A stretch of DNA of 57,828 nucleotides from Chlamydiota bacterium (GCA_013288825.1 JABDBC010000009.1:1-57828); one strand, 5' to 3'. Positions 28,441 to 37,505 are shown, counted from the first letter of the stretch. The notes: a model not told the origin generated them from the letters alone. Numbers and translations are program-made.

Positions 28441-28770
28441 TTAATTATATGGGCAATTATATCCATAACATCCATCGTCTGGCCCATAAGGATGGCCATT
28501 AGGGCAACGTCCATAAACTCCTGCAACATGTATGTAAATACCGTTATCATCTTGGTGAACAGTTTTTACGCACAGTAAGTTGTCCCCATCCATTATTAAC
28601 ATTTTCCCATCATTAAAAATAATTGAATCGAGAGAAATGTATCTTTTTGTCATTTCTTTTTGAAGAGATAAATTCCTGTTTTGGGGGCATTGTGCGACAG
28701 CAAAACCGAACGATGAAATCAAAATAAATAATGAGCAAAGAACTCTTGAAATGTTCTTAAAACTTAGCAT
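28441..28770 (-). CDS. Small Cys-rich secreted protein
   Basis: This 109-residue protein has a signal peptide (about 1-26, cleavage near AVAQ). The mature part carries Cys near its start, a central Cys and a C-terminal cluster GRCPNGHPYGPDDGCYGYNC. The CPNGHPY phrase resembles short zinc or disulfide knuckles. The family is not recognised. It lies 52 bases upstream of the secreted unknown on the same strand and may belong to its operon. Confidence 0.7.
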   Translation of the reverse strand: MLSFKNISRVLCSLFILISSFGFAVAQCPQNRNLSLQKEMTKRYISLDSIIFNDGKMLIMDGDNLLCVKTVHQDDNGIYIHVAGVYGRCPNGHPYGPDDGCYGYNCPYN

Positions 28771-28874
28771 ATTTTGTCCTTTTCAATTTCAATTCACAGG
28801 TTTTCGAAGATCAGATAGTATCAAAATATTAATTAGTCTACAATTTTTTTTAGATCGCAGGTGGTTGCGTGCAA

Positions 28875-29089
28875 CAATTGTGAGCGATGCCTGTGTTAAA
28901 AGCGCGTCATGGGACAGTTCTTCATACGGCAAGCTTTTAACACAGCGGTCTTTGTGAGTTTGACATCGTTCTGCTGGCCTGTGTTAAAAGCTATGCCGTA
29001 TGCGAGAACCGTCCCCGGCGCGCTCTCGACTGCGCGTGGGACATTTCTCGCATAAGGGTTTAGCGGGAATTGCTGAACGCTCACAATTG
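28875..29089. repeat. MITE-like element with 12-bp terminal inverted repeats (family B core)
   Basis: CAATTGTGAGCG (28875-28886) and CGCTCACAATTG (29078-29089) bound a 215-base stretch. Inside, GCCTGTGTTAAAAGC and GCTTTTAACACAGC form a hairpin, and the 41-base unit 28976-29016 is identical in layout to 1-41. No coding is seen. The region 28771-29227 holds nothing else recognised. Confidence 0.75.
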
Positions 29090-29227
29090 CTGGATCGCAT
29101 TCCTCATCGTTCTTATTTCCTTGAAACAAATATCCCAAAAATGATACCCATGTTAGAAAGTTTTATGAGATGTTTGTGTCATCATCTAAAATATCGTCCT
29201 TTACATTTCACTGAGGTCAGATTACTT

Positions 29228-30451
29228 ATGATAAAAAGAATTTTCGGGATAGGAATCGCTTCCTTATGGGCGCTTGCAGGGCTCCTGCCTTTCACACAAA
29301 TGCCAGCACTGGTCATGAGCTATGACTTAAGTTGTGAACCTGGACCCGTCTACCCCTGTGTTGAGGATTTCGGTGATCACTTTTGGGTAGACTCGCAATA
29401 CTTATTTTGGAAAATAAAAAACTGTCCAGAACATACCCCATTTGTCTATAAGGGGCCATCAGGTGGGAAAACGCCGCCTGTTTTAGGGGACAAAGGCACT
29501 TCAGTCGTATTGGGAGGAAAGGATATTGACACCCATTGGCGTTCCGGTGGGAAGTTTACCTTTGGATATTGGTTCGACGATAGGCTAACCTTCGGGGGAG
29601 AAATCAACTATTTCTTTGTTCCTAATACATGGCATAGTCAGAGTGTGAGCTCAGATGGATCGCGCGATTCTACTCTACTGAGAATCCCTTACTTCGATGT
29701 TAGGACTTCTCAAGAAAGCTCTGCAGCCCTTGCCACACCGCGAGTGTTCTCGGGTAAGGCAAGTCTGAAGTTGGTAAATAGGATGCAGGGAACTGAATTA
29801 AACTTATTACAAAAATTCCCTAGCTTTGCCGGAGTGAGCATAACCGGTTTAGGTGGATTTCGCTATTGGTGTTTTAAAGAACATTTGAGTTTTGTTACAA
29901 GCAGTCCCTTTGTTGACTTACCACTCGATATTTATAAAAGCAAAGAGCATTTCAACACTGAAAATGACTTTGTCGGAGGTCAGTTTGGGTTATTACTGAC
30001 ATACAACTGGAAAAGATTTTTTGTGACAGCGAAAACAAAGCTTGCTTTGGGCGGTATGTACGGGACTGTAGATATTAAAGGTGAATTAGCGACGAACGAA
30101 TTTACAGACTTGGTAAAGGTTCAGCATTTCCCTGGAGGCTATTTTGCCCTTCCCACGAATATTGGAAAACATAGAAGGACAAAATTTGCCGTATTACCCG
30201 AAGTTAATTTAACCGTTGGCTGTGAATTGTTTGATTGTGGACGAATAGAATTGGGGTACACATTCCTATATGCGAATAAAGTGTTGCGTGCTGGCAAACA
30301 AGTGAATCCAAATATAAACCCCACGCAATCAACGATTTATACAAACACACCAAAACCAAAACTTAAAGGAAAAAGAAGTCCTCAAGCAGAGGTCAAGACT
30401 GAAGGCCTGTGGGCTCAAGGTTTAAATGTGGGCATTGTATTTCAATTCTAA
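29228..30451 (+). CDS. BBP7-type outer-membrane beta-barrel protein
   Basis: Starting at ATG 29228 gives 407 residues with a signal peptide (about 1-33). The frame is open further upstream only because it reads through the repeat element. The mature protein begins with FWVDSQYLFWKIKN, the opening of the BBP7 family described in Planctomycetes and found in environmental Chlamydiota. Strands such as GKFTFGYWFDDRLTFGGEI and VGCELFDCGRIELGYTFLY follow, and it ends NVGIVFQF with terminal Phe. It is expected to be an outer-membrane porin or surface protein. A GAGG lies 11 bases before the start, rather far. Confidence 0.85.
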   Translation: MIKRIFGIGIASLWALAGLLPFTQMPALVMSYDLSCEPGPVYPCVEDFGDHFWVDSQYLFWKIKNCPEHTPFVYKGPSGGKTPPVLGDKGTSVVLGGKDIDTHWRSGGKFTFGYWFDDRLTFGGEINYFFVPNTWHSQSVSSDGSRDSTLLRIPYFDVRTSQESSAALATPRVFSGKASLKLVNRMQGTELNLLQKFPSFAGVSITGLGGFRYWCFKEHLSFVTSSPFVDLPLDIYKSKEHFNTENDFVGGQFGLLLTYNWKRFFVTAKTKLALGGMYGTVDIKGELATNEFTDLVKVQHFPGGYFALPTNIGKHRRTKFAVLPEVNLTVGCELFDCGRIELGYTFLYANKVLRAGKQVNPNINPTQSTIYTNTPKPKLKGKRSPQAEVKTEGLWAQGLNVGIVFQF

Positions 30452-30576
30452 TAAAGAATATGAAATAAATATTTGACATAGTTTTGAAAATGCGTTATTT
30501 ATTAATTAATACACAAAAGTTTAATTATAATTATTTTTTCGCCTTTAGTTTAAACTATTAAAAAAAGGAGTATAAA

Positions 30577-30726
30577 ATGATACGCAAACTTAAAACTGGA
30601 GAATATCGTCTTTATTCACGTTCAGTGAATCCTAAAACAGGAAAACGTCGCAATTTAGGAACATTCAAAACAAGAGCGAGCGCAGTAAGACACGAGAATG
30701 AAATTCAATACTTTAAGAATCGTTAG
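30577..30726 (+). CDS. 49-residue basic conserved protein
   Basis: This short gene has AAAAAAGGAG six bases before ATG 30577. It begins MIRKLKTGEYRLYSR and contains PKTGKRRNLGTFKTR, like small conserved proteins of 45-55 residues seen in several bacterial phyla and distantly like the arm-binding domains of integrases. It probably binds DNA or RNA. It is followed by a hairpin terminator, so it is a monocistronic unit. Confidence 0.75.
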   Translation: MIRKLKTGEYRLYSRSVNPKTGKRRNLGTFKTRASAVRHENEIQYFKNR

Positions 30727-30754
30727 AATTGAATTTGTCCAATGAAATATCTCA

Positions 30755-30801
30755 GACAGTACCCCAGATGCTACTCGGCAGATGGGGTGCTGCTGTCTTT
30801 T
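30755..30801 (+). terminator. Terminator of the 49-residue gene
   Basis: GACAG and ACCCC on the left pair with GGGGT and CTGTC on the right, with bulges, followed by TTTT at 30798-30801. The position 28 bases after the stop codon fits. Confidence 0.6.
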
Positions 30802-30825
30802 GCATAAAACAACACCCCTAGAAAT

Positions 30826-30834
30826 TGGTATAAT
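30826..30834 (+). promoter_or_regulatory. Extended -10 promoter of the RNB ribonuclease gene
   Basis: TGGTATAAT matches the extended -10. It lies about 105 bases before ATG 30940. No good -35 is visible, so confidence is moderate. Confidence 0.4.
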
Positions 30835-30939
30835 CTTGTCAGCTATGGACATCAGGATGTTTGTAATGCTTTTTGCTGCAATGAAATTTTCAATCGTATA
30901 TTGTAAAAAATTCTCTACGAGACTGCAAAAAAGGAGATA

Positions 30940-32406
30940 ATGATGACAATCACAGCAACAACGAATCTAGTTCAACTAGCTACGCAAGCCATGATAGAAA
31001 AGGGTTTGCAGCCTGAATTTTCCCCTGAAGAACTCCGACAACTTGCTCAAATTAATACCCCAGCTCAACAGCGCTCGGAATACACTGATTTGCGTTCCCT
31101 GAAATGGTGCTCAATTGATAATGATGATTCGCTTGACTTAGATCAATTGACCTATGCCGAAAAAGGGGCTGATGGCAAAACGACACTATGGATTGCTATT
31201 GCAGACGTTGATGCATTGGTGACCAAAGACTCGCCAATAGATGTTCATGCTCGAATAAATACAACATCTGTTTATACGCCAGCGAAAATATTTGCAATGC
31301 TGCCAGAAAAGCTTTCTACGAATTTAACCTCATTGAACGAGAATGAAGATCGCATTTCTGTAGTCGCAAAGATACAAATTAATCAAACAGGGGATATCGA
31401 AGATTCGTCCATCTTTCAAGCAATCGTCCACAACTATGCAAAGCTGACATATAGTGCAGTCGGAGGATGGCTAGGAGGCTTGAATCCTACTCCAGATAAG
31501 GTTAAACAAGTACTCGGACTGGAAGAGGTTCTCAAAACCCAGCATGAAGTAGCACAACTTTTGAGAAAAAATCGACATAAAGCTGGAGCTTTAACTCTAC
31601 AATCATCCAAAGCTGAAGCCAAAGTCTCAAGTAATAATCAGATCATTATACAACTTCCCCCCCACAACTTTGCACATCAACTTATTGAAGAATTCATGAT
31701 TGCCGCAAACCGAGCCATGGTGCATCATTTTACTGATGCAAAAATAGCTAGCTTGCGCCGCGTTGTGCGCATCCCCAAGTATTGGGATCGAATTGTAGAA
31801 ATTGCAAGGAGTTTTGGAGAAAACCTTCCTGCACAGCCAGATTCCAAAGCATTGGATGATTTTTTAATTGGCAGACAGAAAACAGATCCAGACAGCTTTC
31901 CAGACCTCTCGTTGACGGTTATCAAACTCCTTGGAAGCGGGGAATACGTCGTAGAAAATGACAAAGATACTCCTGTGGGGCATTTCGGTCTTGCATTATC
32001 AGACTACACGCATTCTACAGCACCCAACCGCCGCTTTCCAGATCTCATTTCACAGCGTCAATTTAAAGCTCATTCGCGAGGTGAAAACAATCCATACACC
32101 TCAGAGGAATTGTATCGCCTTGCAGCTCATTGCACTCATCAGGAGGATGCGGCAACAAAAGTCGAACGGCAGTTAAATAAGTCTGCTGCAGCGATATTGC
32201 TTTCTTCTCAAATAGGAACTGTTTTTAAGGGAATCATTACCGGAGCCAGCAGTAAAGGCACATGGGTGCGCATCTTTCAGCCAGCGGTCGAAGGCAAGGT
32301 CATCAAAGGGGTTGAAAATTTGAAGATAGGGGACAAAGTCTCTGTAAAATTAACGTACGTTGATATTCCAAAAGGCTTTATCGACTTTGAAAAAACATCA
32401 GGCTAA
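30940..32406 (+). CDS. RNB-domain ribonuclease (RNase II/R family, short form)
   Basis: This 488-residue 3'-5' exoribonuclease has the RNB signature near the N terminus: DNDDSLDLD at about 60-68 supplies the magnesium-binding Asp residues, followed by WIAIADVDALV and YTPAKIFAMLPE. The region YTHSTAPNRRFPDL at about 365 is the usual RNA-contact segment, and an S1-like segment (GIITGASSKGTWVRI) ends the protein. It lacks the cold-shock domains of full RNase R. ATG 30940, next to a second ATG, follows AAGGAG. Confidence 0.93.
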   Translation: MMTITATTNLVQLATQAMIEKGLQPEFSPEELRQLAQINTPAQQRSEYTDLRSLKWCSIDNDDSLDLDQLTYAEKGADGKTTLWIAIADVDALVTKDSPIDVHARINTTSVYTPAKIFAMLPEKLSTNLTSLNENEDRISVVAKIQINQTGDIEDSSIFQAIVHNYAKLTYSAVGGWLGGLNPTPDKVKQVLGLEEVLKTQHEVAQLLRKNRHKAGALTLQSSKAEAKVSSNNQIIIQLPPHNFAHQLIEEFMIAANRAMVHHFTDAKIASLRRVVRIPKYWDRIVEIARSFGENLPAQPDSKALDDFLIGRQKTDPDSFPDLSLTVIKLLGSGEYVVENDKDTPVGHFGLALSDYTHSTAPNRRFPDLISQRQFKAHSRGENNPYTSEELYRLAAHCTHQEDAATKVERQLNKSAAAILLSSQIGTVFKGIITGASSKGTWVRIFQPAVEGKVIKGVENLKIGDKVSVKLTYVDIPKGFIDFEKTSG

Positions 32407-32451
32407 GGCATAAAATTTTAATGAGGTTTGCCTTCGGTTGTATGGACAACG

Positions 32452-32514
32452 TGCGGAGAAAAAATGCACTAATCTCCGCAGATTATGCGGAGAATACTAT
32501 TGCTCATGCGGAGA
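32452..32514 (+). promoter_or_regulatory. TGCGGAGA repeat array, likely operator of the Fic gene
   Basis: TGCGGAGA occurs at 32452, 32486 and 32507, and inverted (TCTCCGCA) at 32473-32480. The array ends 39 bases before the Fic start. Such arrays are typical of autoregulated toxin-like genes, and this Fic protein has a C-terminal winged-helix region that could read them. Confidence 0.6.
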
Positions 32515-32553
32515 TTACATGCTATTATAGGATAAAACGGAGCAATTGTACGC

Positions 32554-33645
32554 ATGTATATATATGAACTCGACAACTGGCCCAATTTTCTTTGGGACCA
32601 AGAAAAGATTACCGATTTGCTGATTCAACTACGTCATCAGCAAGGACGCCTAATAGGTGGAATGGAATCAATTGGTTTTCAGCTTCGCGAGGACACTGTC
32701 TTACAAACACTGACACAGGATGTTGTCAAGTCTAGCGAAATTGAAGGTGAGATTCTAGATCAATCATTAGTGCGCTCATCCGTTGCTCGTCATCTTGGAA
32801 TGGACATTGCGGCTCTCGACGTCATTGATAAAAATATCGAAGGCGTTGTTGAGATGATCCTAGATGCCACTCAAAAGTTTGATCAACTGCTCACTAAAGA
32901 GAGATTATTAGGCTGGCATACAACCCTATTTCCCAATGGGCGCAGCGGTTTTGCAAAAATTCGAGTGGGTTCTTGGCGTACAGGCCCTGTCCAGGTCGTT
33001 TCAGGCAGGGTGGGCAAAGAAATTCTTCATTTCGAGGCTCCACCGGCGGAGCGGGTCGATCATGAAATGGGACATTTTTTAAATTGGCTAAATAAAGAGA
33101 AGACCGTTGACCCAGTTTTAAAAGCAGCTATTGCTCATTTTTGGTTTGTCACAATCCATCCTTTTGACGATGGGAATGGCCGCATAGGTCGCGCTATTGC
33201 AGACTACCTACTAGCCCAGTCGGAAAAAAGCTCACATCGTTTCTACAGCCTATCAGCTCAAATTCAAAAAGAGAGAAAGCACTATTATGTTATTCTAGAG
33301 CATATGCAAAAGGGAAAACTAGACATTACTTCTTGGATTGAGTGGTTTTTTGGATGCCTTGGAAGAGCGATAGAGGGCGCATTGTCTTCTCTTGACGTAG
33401 TATTACGCAAAAAAGAGTTTTGGGAAGCACTTGCTGAAGCCTCTTTGAATGAGAGACAACGGTTGATGATTAATCGTCTCTTAGATGGTTTTGAAGGCAA
33501 ATTAACATCGTCAAAGTGGGCTAAGATGACAAAATGTTCTCAGGATACCGCCTATAGAGATATTGTCGATCTTGTAAATCAAGGCATTCTTGCAAAAAAC
33601 TCAGAAGGTGGACGCAGCACGAGCTATTCTCTGATTGCTCGCTGA
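32554..33645 (+). CDS. Fic family AMP-transferase with DUF4172 N terminus
   Basis: This 363-residue protein has the DUF4172 N-terminal domain and the Fic motif HPFDDGNGRIGR at 202-213, with catalytic H202. SSEIEG at 60-65 fits the class II inhibitory motif [ST]xxxE[GN], whose Glu (E64) blocks the nucleotide pocket, so activity is probably self-restrained. The C-terminal 80 residues form a winged-helix-like domain (SKWAKMTKCSQDTAYRDIVD). There is no signal peptide. It probably transfers AMP to a cytosolic target and regulates itself through the repeats upstream. Start ATG 32554. Confidence 0.93.
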   Translation: MYIYELDNWPNFLWDQEKITDLLIQLRHQQGRLIGGMESIGFQLREDTVLQTLTQDVVKSSEIEGEILDQSLVRSSVARHLGMDIAALDVIDKNIEGVVEMILDATQKFDQLLTKERLLGWHTTLFPNGRSGFAKIRVGSWRTGPVQVVSGRVGKEILHFEAPPAERVDHEMGHFLNWLNKEKTVDPVLKAAIAHFWFVTIHPFDDGNGRIGRAIADYLLAQSEKSSHRFYSLSAQIQKERKHYYVILEHMQKGKLDITSWIEWFFGCLGRAIEGALSSLDVVLRKKEFWEALAEASLNERQRLMINRLLDGFEGKLTSSKWAKMTKCSQDTAYRDIVDLVNQGILAKNSEGGRSTSYSLIAR

Positions 33646-33735
33646 CCCTTAAAAATTGTGTGTTAATAAAAAAATCTTTTTGTTACTTATTGAAGGGTAT
33701 CAACACGAAAACAGATACTCAAAAGGAGATCAACG

Positions 33736-34266
33736 ATGAAAAATTATATTTACTTAGCAGTAAGTGCTTGTGTTATAGGACTTTTAGCCATAAGCTCTAA
33801 CGCTTTTGCTGACACTGACGCCGTTTACGCACAAGTGTCAAGCCTACAAAATCAAATTCCTAAAGGCTCACAACTTGTTACACTCGAGCAAGCTGATGAC
33901 CTCAACGGAATCGATCAACCAACTCCCTCTAAGCTCGTAATAAAAGAGCCCGGAACCTATATTGTAATAGCTGCAGGTCAACCTGGAGTAGATAAAAATG
34001 CCACTTCAGCTGGCGGTGTCGTCGATTTATGGTTAATGAAAAATGGACAAAATGTGCCAAATTCTGGAGTAAGACAATTCCTGGCAACACCCCAATCAAC
34101 ATCCGTGATTATTTCTCAAGCAATTTTGCCTTTAAAGACAGGAGATTCTCTTAGCTTTGGATATTCTGCGAACAAACCATTGCATGGCCTAATTGCTACA
34201 AATGGCACTAGCAATCAGCCTGCTATTCCTAGCATCATCGTTTCCGTATACAAAATTGGTTCATAA
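33736..34266 (+). CDS. Secreted protein with C1q/TNF-like jelly-roll pattern
   Basis: This 176-residue protein has a signal peptide (about 1-25, cleavage near FADT). Then come beta-rich segments PGTYIVIAAGQPG, VVDLWLMKNGQNVPNSGVR, AILPLKTGDSLSFGYSAN and SIIVSVYKI. The order GTY, then VDLWLxxNG, then LKTGDxLSF is that of C1q/TNF-like jelly-roll domains, which form trimers. It may be a surface or envelope protein. The fold is inferred from pattern only. ATG follows AAAGGAGA. A strong terminator follows. Confidence 0.8.
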   Translation: MKNYIYLAVSACVIGLLAISSNAFADTDAVYAQVSSLQNQIPKGSQLVTLEQADDLNGIDQPTPSKLVIKEPGTYIVIAAGQPGVDKNATSAGGVVDLWLMKNGQNVPNSGVRQFLATPQSTSVIISQAILPLKTGDSLSFGYSANKPLHGLIATNGTSNQPAIPSIIVSVYKIGS

Positions 34267-34276
34267 TTCGAGCGAA

Positions 34277-34306
34277 GTAAACGACAGTTTCTAAACTGTC
34301 GTTTAC
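34277..34306 (+). terminator. Terminator of the jelly-roll protein gene
   Basis: GTAAACGACAGTTT (34277-34290) is perfectly complementary to AAACTGTCGTTTAC (34293-34306). The T-rich AGTTTTGTCT follows. It sits 11 bases after the stop codon. Confidence 0.85.
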
Positions 34307-34317
34307 AGTTTTGTCTA

Positions 34318-34731
34318 GTGCCGGCCCTCCGGGACGGTATGTGTTGGTTGGCAGTTACCCAGGCTTCGCTTACCCCTCCGGGGAGCTTCAGCCTGGGCTA
34401 TTATGTGAACAGGCCCTCCGGGCTGTTTGCAAAGTCTGTTATATGCTGTGCTGAATATGCCAGGGCGGTACTGCAAATAAAAAGAGGTTGCAAACAGCCC
34501 GGGGGGGGGATCTGTTCATGTAATAGCCCAGGCTTCGCTTACCCCTCCGGGCTGTTTGCAAAGTCTGTTATATGCTGTGCTGAATATGCCGAGGCGGTAC
34601 TGCAAATAAAAAGAGGTTGCAAACAGCCCGGAGGGTCTGTTCATGTAATAGCCCAGGCTGAGGCTCCCCGGAGGGGTAAGCGAAGCCTGGGAATAGCGTC
34701 ACCCAAACATACCGTCCCGGAGGGCCGGCAC
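34318..34731. repeat. Palindromic MITE-like element, family A, with internal duplication
   Basis: It begins GTGCCGGCCCTCCGGGACGG and ends CCGTCCCGGAGGGCCGGCAC, fully mirrored at the ends. The core (loop with GTTATATGCTGTGCTGAATA and the CAAACAGCCCGG arm) is present twice, making this copy longer than the one at 41 kb. The second end abuts the truncated mazF at 34732. A GGGGGGGGG run lies near 34501-34508. A long frame through it is repeat sequence, not a gene. Confidence 0.9.
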
Positions 34732-34732
34732 C

Positions 34733-34786
34733 AAAGTCTAAACGAACCCAGTAAACATCGCCTCTTTTTGGATAATCGCCTTTCAT
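34733..34786 (-). pseudogene. mazF/pemK toxin fragment cut by the repeat element
   Basis: From ATG 34786 the frame reads MKGDYPKRGDVYWVRLDF, the typical N terminus of MazF/PemK endoribonuclease toxins (RGDVYWV). After residue 18 it runs straight into the palindromic element and codes only repeat sequence. About 90 residues of the toxin, including the conserved RPALV and later motifs, are absent; none is found on the other side of the element. It starts four bases after the antitoxin-like gene. Confidence 0.8.
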
Positions 34787-34790
34787 TTAC

Positions 34791-34967
34791 TCATTGGTCC
34801 CCAAAATCAAAATCCTCTAATCCATTAAAGTCCTCGCCCTCAATTTCGGAAAAACTGTGCTTAACCTCAATGTTACCAGGATCTTTATCTGCTTCCAAAA
34901 ACTCCCTTAATAAAGACTTCTCTTTTTTTAATTTTGTCAATAAGGCTTCAGTTGTGAATTTGCTCAT
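34791..34967 (-). CDS. Antitoxin-like small protein upstream of the mazF fragment
   Basis: This 58-residue acidic protein (MSKFTTEALLTKLKKEKSLL at the start, ending in EDFDFGDQ) begins at ATG 34967 with AAGGA upstream. Its place directly before the mazF fragment on the same strand is that of an antitoxin. The helical start and acidic tail fit a MazE-like protein that wraps its toxin. No named antitoxin family is recognised. It now lacks a working partner here. Confidence 0.65.
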   Translation of the reverse strand: MSKFTTEALLTKLKKEKSLLREFLEADKDPGNIEVKHSFSEIEGEDFNGLEDFDFGDQ

Positions 34968-35079
34968 TTTTCCTTAACCAACTTAGTATAGAATATTTTC
35001 GAAATACCGCTGAATCCATAAGACATTCTAATATATCAATCCTGGAGAGAAAATCACAATATTTTTGCCAGGATACACA

Positions 35080-37503
35080 TCATTGCACAGGCGTCTCTTG
35101 CGAGATGCCGTTTGGGTAACCGCGATATTTCATGCCGCTAAGACTATGCAAAAAGCCTAAAAACCCCCTATTGTCATATCCCAAACGATCGCTTAAACTT
35201 TTCCAATTAATGCGTCCTTCAGAATCTGTGGTTCTATCCACACCTGACCACGCGGCTTCTGCTAACCCAGTCATTTTTGGAAGCGCCATATATGCTAGAT
35301 GATCAAAATTCATCAGATTTTCGCTCCAAAGAGTTCCTTCCAATCCGACTAAATTAGCTTTTTGATCCTCATTCACTAAAGTACCCACTTGAGATGCATC
35401 GTAAGCAGATCGAAGCGCTGCATGAGTATCCAAAAAGGCTCCTGCCCAAGAAAAACCAGGCTCCCATTTATCAGGAGTATATGTTAAATCGAAATAGGTA
35501 TCATCAGCAAAGGTCAAGACAGTTGGATAACCCGCATTTATTAAGCTAGCTGCATTTTTTATCCCTTGTTGTCCTGATCCATTGCCCGTTGGCTCCCACA
35601 CCCAAACATGGGCTGTCTGATTTGGTGACAATGCAAACTCTCCAGCATGACCATTTTCGCTCTGTACAAACTGTTGCCATCCAGAAAATAACAACGAACC
35701 TGCTTGACGATGGAGCTGAGAAAAGAATTTCTGTAACTTCTCAAGTGCGGTTCCAGAATCCTCTTTGGATTGATCAGATTGCAAGGAGGTCCAAACATCG
35801 TTTGAGACCTCGTCACCGCCGATACTAACCTCCTGAAGATGGTATACAGTGGTTTGATTTGCAAACATTTCGCCTATTCGTTTGATGATGAGATCCATCG
35901 TTTGAGTAAATGCTAGAGCTTGGACATCAGCCTCACCGTATAGATAAGCAAGGATCACATTGTCTGTATAGCCTTGTATGCTGATATATTTACTCAGATC
36001 GTTTTCATCTTTAAAGATCTCTGGCATAGAATAAACCAAGGCTCTCGCATGTCCAGGCAAATCTATTTCTGGTATTATAGTGATTTGTCGTTCGTTAGCG
36101 TAGGCAATAAGTGTATTGATATCTTGTTCGGAATAATATCCTTCATAACGTGTATTGGCTTTAGGATAAATAGGATCTATAAGTTGTTCTGAAGGGGAAA
36201 AGTCCCCGTAATTGGTGATGTCGAGGTTGGCTTGTTGGCAAAGGGAGGTTTGTATCTTTGATCCAAATGTAAACCCTCTGACGCTCCCAACGCCAATGAG
36301 ATCATTTAATTGAGCGATCTCGAGGCGCCATCCTTCATCGTCAGCAAAATGAATGTGGAGGCTATTCAACTTTTGCGCAGCCATGACATCTAACAACTTT
36401 TTGATCTCATTGACCGTAAAAAAGTGCCTTGAAACATCAAGGAGCACCCCTCGATATTTAAAACGGGGTTGATCTTGAACTGTAAGTGTAGGTAATGAGG
36501 TATGATCATAATAGAGTAGCTGTCTTAATGTCTGAAGGGCATAAAAAGCCCCTGCAGGATTGCTTGCACGAATGAAAATATTCTGTGGCGTAATTTGCAA
36601 CTCATAGCCTTCAGGGTCATCTATGGGAGCCATTTCAACTCGGATCGTAGCATTTTCTTGCTGAGGAACTAATGTAATGTCCAAGTCCTGTTGTAAGTAA
36701 GACTGAAGCAGAGCGAAATTTGTTTGATCATTTTGAAATTCATTAGAAATTGAAATCGCATCCATTTCTGACAAAAGGAAATTTGGTTCATCAGATTGAG
36801 ATTGTGTTATCGACATAGGTGCCGGTACCAAATGATAGTGATCCGCTAAATCTTTTGATGTAATAGGCTTAGAATTAACCCAATTAGATTGAATGTGATT
36901 TGCAATCCTTGTTTTGATGTTATCTTCGTTATAACCGCCAATGAGAAAGGCCTCAGGTTTAGCATCACTGAGCGGAATAATCACGTCATCATTCTCAATC
37001 AGAAAAAAGCCTTGTGGCATTGCCGAAAAATTCCCAGGAGCCCATTGATTACTATTTGTGAGCTTTAGGAGATATGTTTTCCCAAATTCGAGTGAAACAT
37101 CAGGATCGACAGGAGCAACAATGTTAGTATAACCCGCGCTTAAATATTGCTTCTCTGTATTGACATATTGAATGTCCATACAGTTGTCTGGGGTTTCCAT
37201 ATCACAAATTTCCATTTGCAAATCAGGATTAACCGATGTGCCGGTTTGGGAACGAACTAGTTGATTAAATGTCCGCGGCATGTAGAAGCCGATTGCCCAT
37301 TGATTTAGTGTGTGATCAGTCACTTTCAGCTTCACTTCAATGGAAAAATTCTGACCTGGAATTTTGCCTGGTTCGACAATTGAAGTAATCTGTTCAATCA
37401 AAATAAGATCGGCTGGAGATTTAGAGGGGGCCTGCGCTTGTTGTGCAGCAAAACATGATGTATAAGCTAAAAGACTCAACGCAAATAAAGTTTGGCTTTT
37501 CAT
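35080..37503 (-). CDS. Beta-N-acetylhexosaminidase (GH20, chitobiase-like)
   Basis: This 807-residue protein has a signal peptide (about 1-24), then a chitobiase-type N-terminal domain (about 25-195), a GH20b domain starting at HLVPAPMSITQ (about 223-345) and the GH20 barrel (about 350-780). The catalytic pair is D564-E565 in VSIGGDEV. Other barrel motifs are GVLLDVSRHFF and NSLHIHFADDEGWRLEI. It would release N-acetylglucosamine from chitin oligomers or glycoproteins outside the cytoplasm; chitinous or glycan material of a protist host is a possible substrate. ATG 37503 follows AGGAG, two bases after the end of the upstream gene. Confidence 0.95.
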   Translation of the reverse strand: MKSQTLFALSLLAYTSCFAAQQAQAPSKSPADLILIEQITSIVEPGKIPGQNFSIEVKLKVTDHTLNQWAIGFYMPRTFNQLVRSQTGTSVNPDLQMEICDMETPDNCMDIQYVNTEKQYLSAGYTNIVAPVDPDVSLEFGKTYLLKLTNSNQWAPGNFSAMPQGFFLIENDDVIIPLSDAKPEAFLIGGYNEDNIKTRIANHIQSNWVNSKPITSKDLADHYHLVPAPMSITQSQSDEPNFLLSEMDAISISNEFQNDQTNFALLQSYLQQDLDITLVPQQENATIRVEMAPIDDPEGYELQITPQNIFIRASNPAGAFYALQTLRQLLYYDHTSLPTLTVQDQPRFKYRGVLLDVSRHFFTVNEIKKLLDVMAAQKLNSLHIHFADDEGWRLEIAQLNDLIGVGSVRGFTFGSKIQTSLCQQANLDITNYGDFSPSEQLIDPIYPKANTRYEGYYSEQDINTLIAYANERQITIIPEIDLPGHARALVYSMPEIFKDENDLSKYISIQGYTDNVILAYLYGEADVQALAFTQTMDLIIKRIGEMFANQTTVYHLQEVSIGGDEVSNDVWTSLQSDQSKEDSGTALEKLQKFFSQLHRQAGSLLFSGWQQFVQSENGHAGEFALSPNQTAHVWVWEPTGNGSGQQGIKNAASLINAGYPTVLTFADDTYFDLTYTPDKWEPGFSWAGAFLDTHAALRSAYDASQVGTLVNEDQKANLVGLEGTLWSENLMNFDHLAYMALPKMTGLAEAAWSGVDRTTDSEGRINWKSLSDRLGYDNRGFLGFLHSLSGMKYRGYPNGISQETPVQ

Positions 37504-37505
37504 TG

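Noticed and set aside
34318-34977. 219-residue plus-strand frame
   Set aside because: It reads the palindromic element and then the reverse of the antitoxin-like gene; the same peptide phrases (VTQASL, PPGSFSLGYY) arise from every copy of the element.
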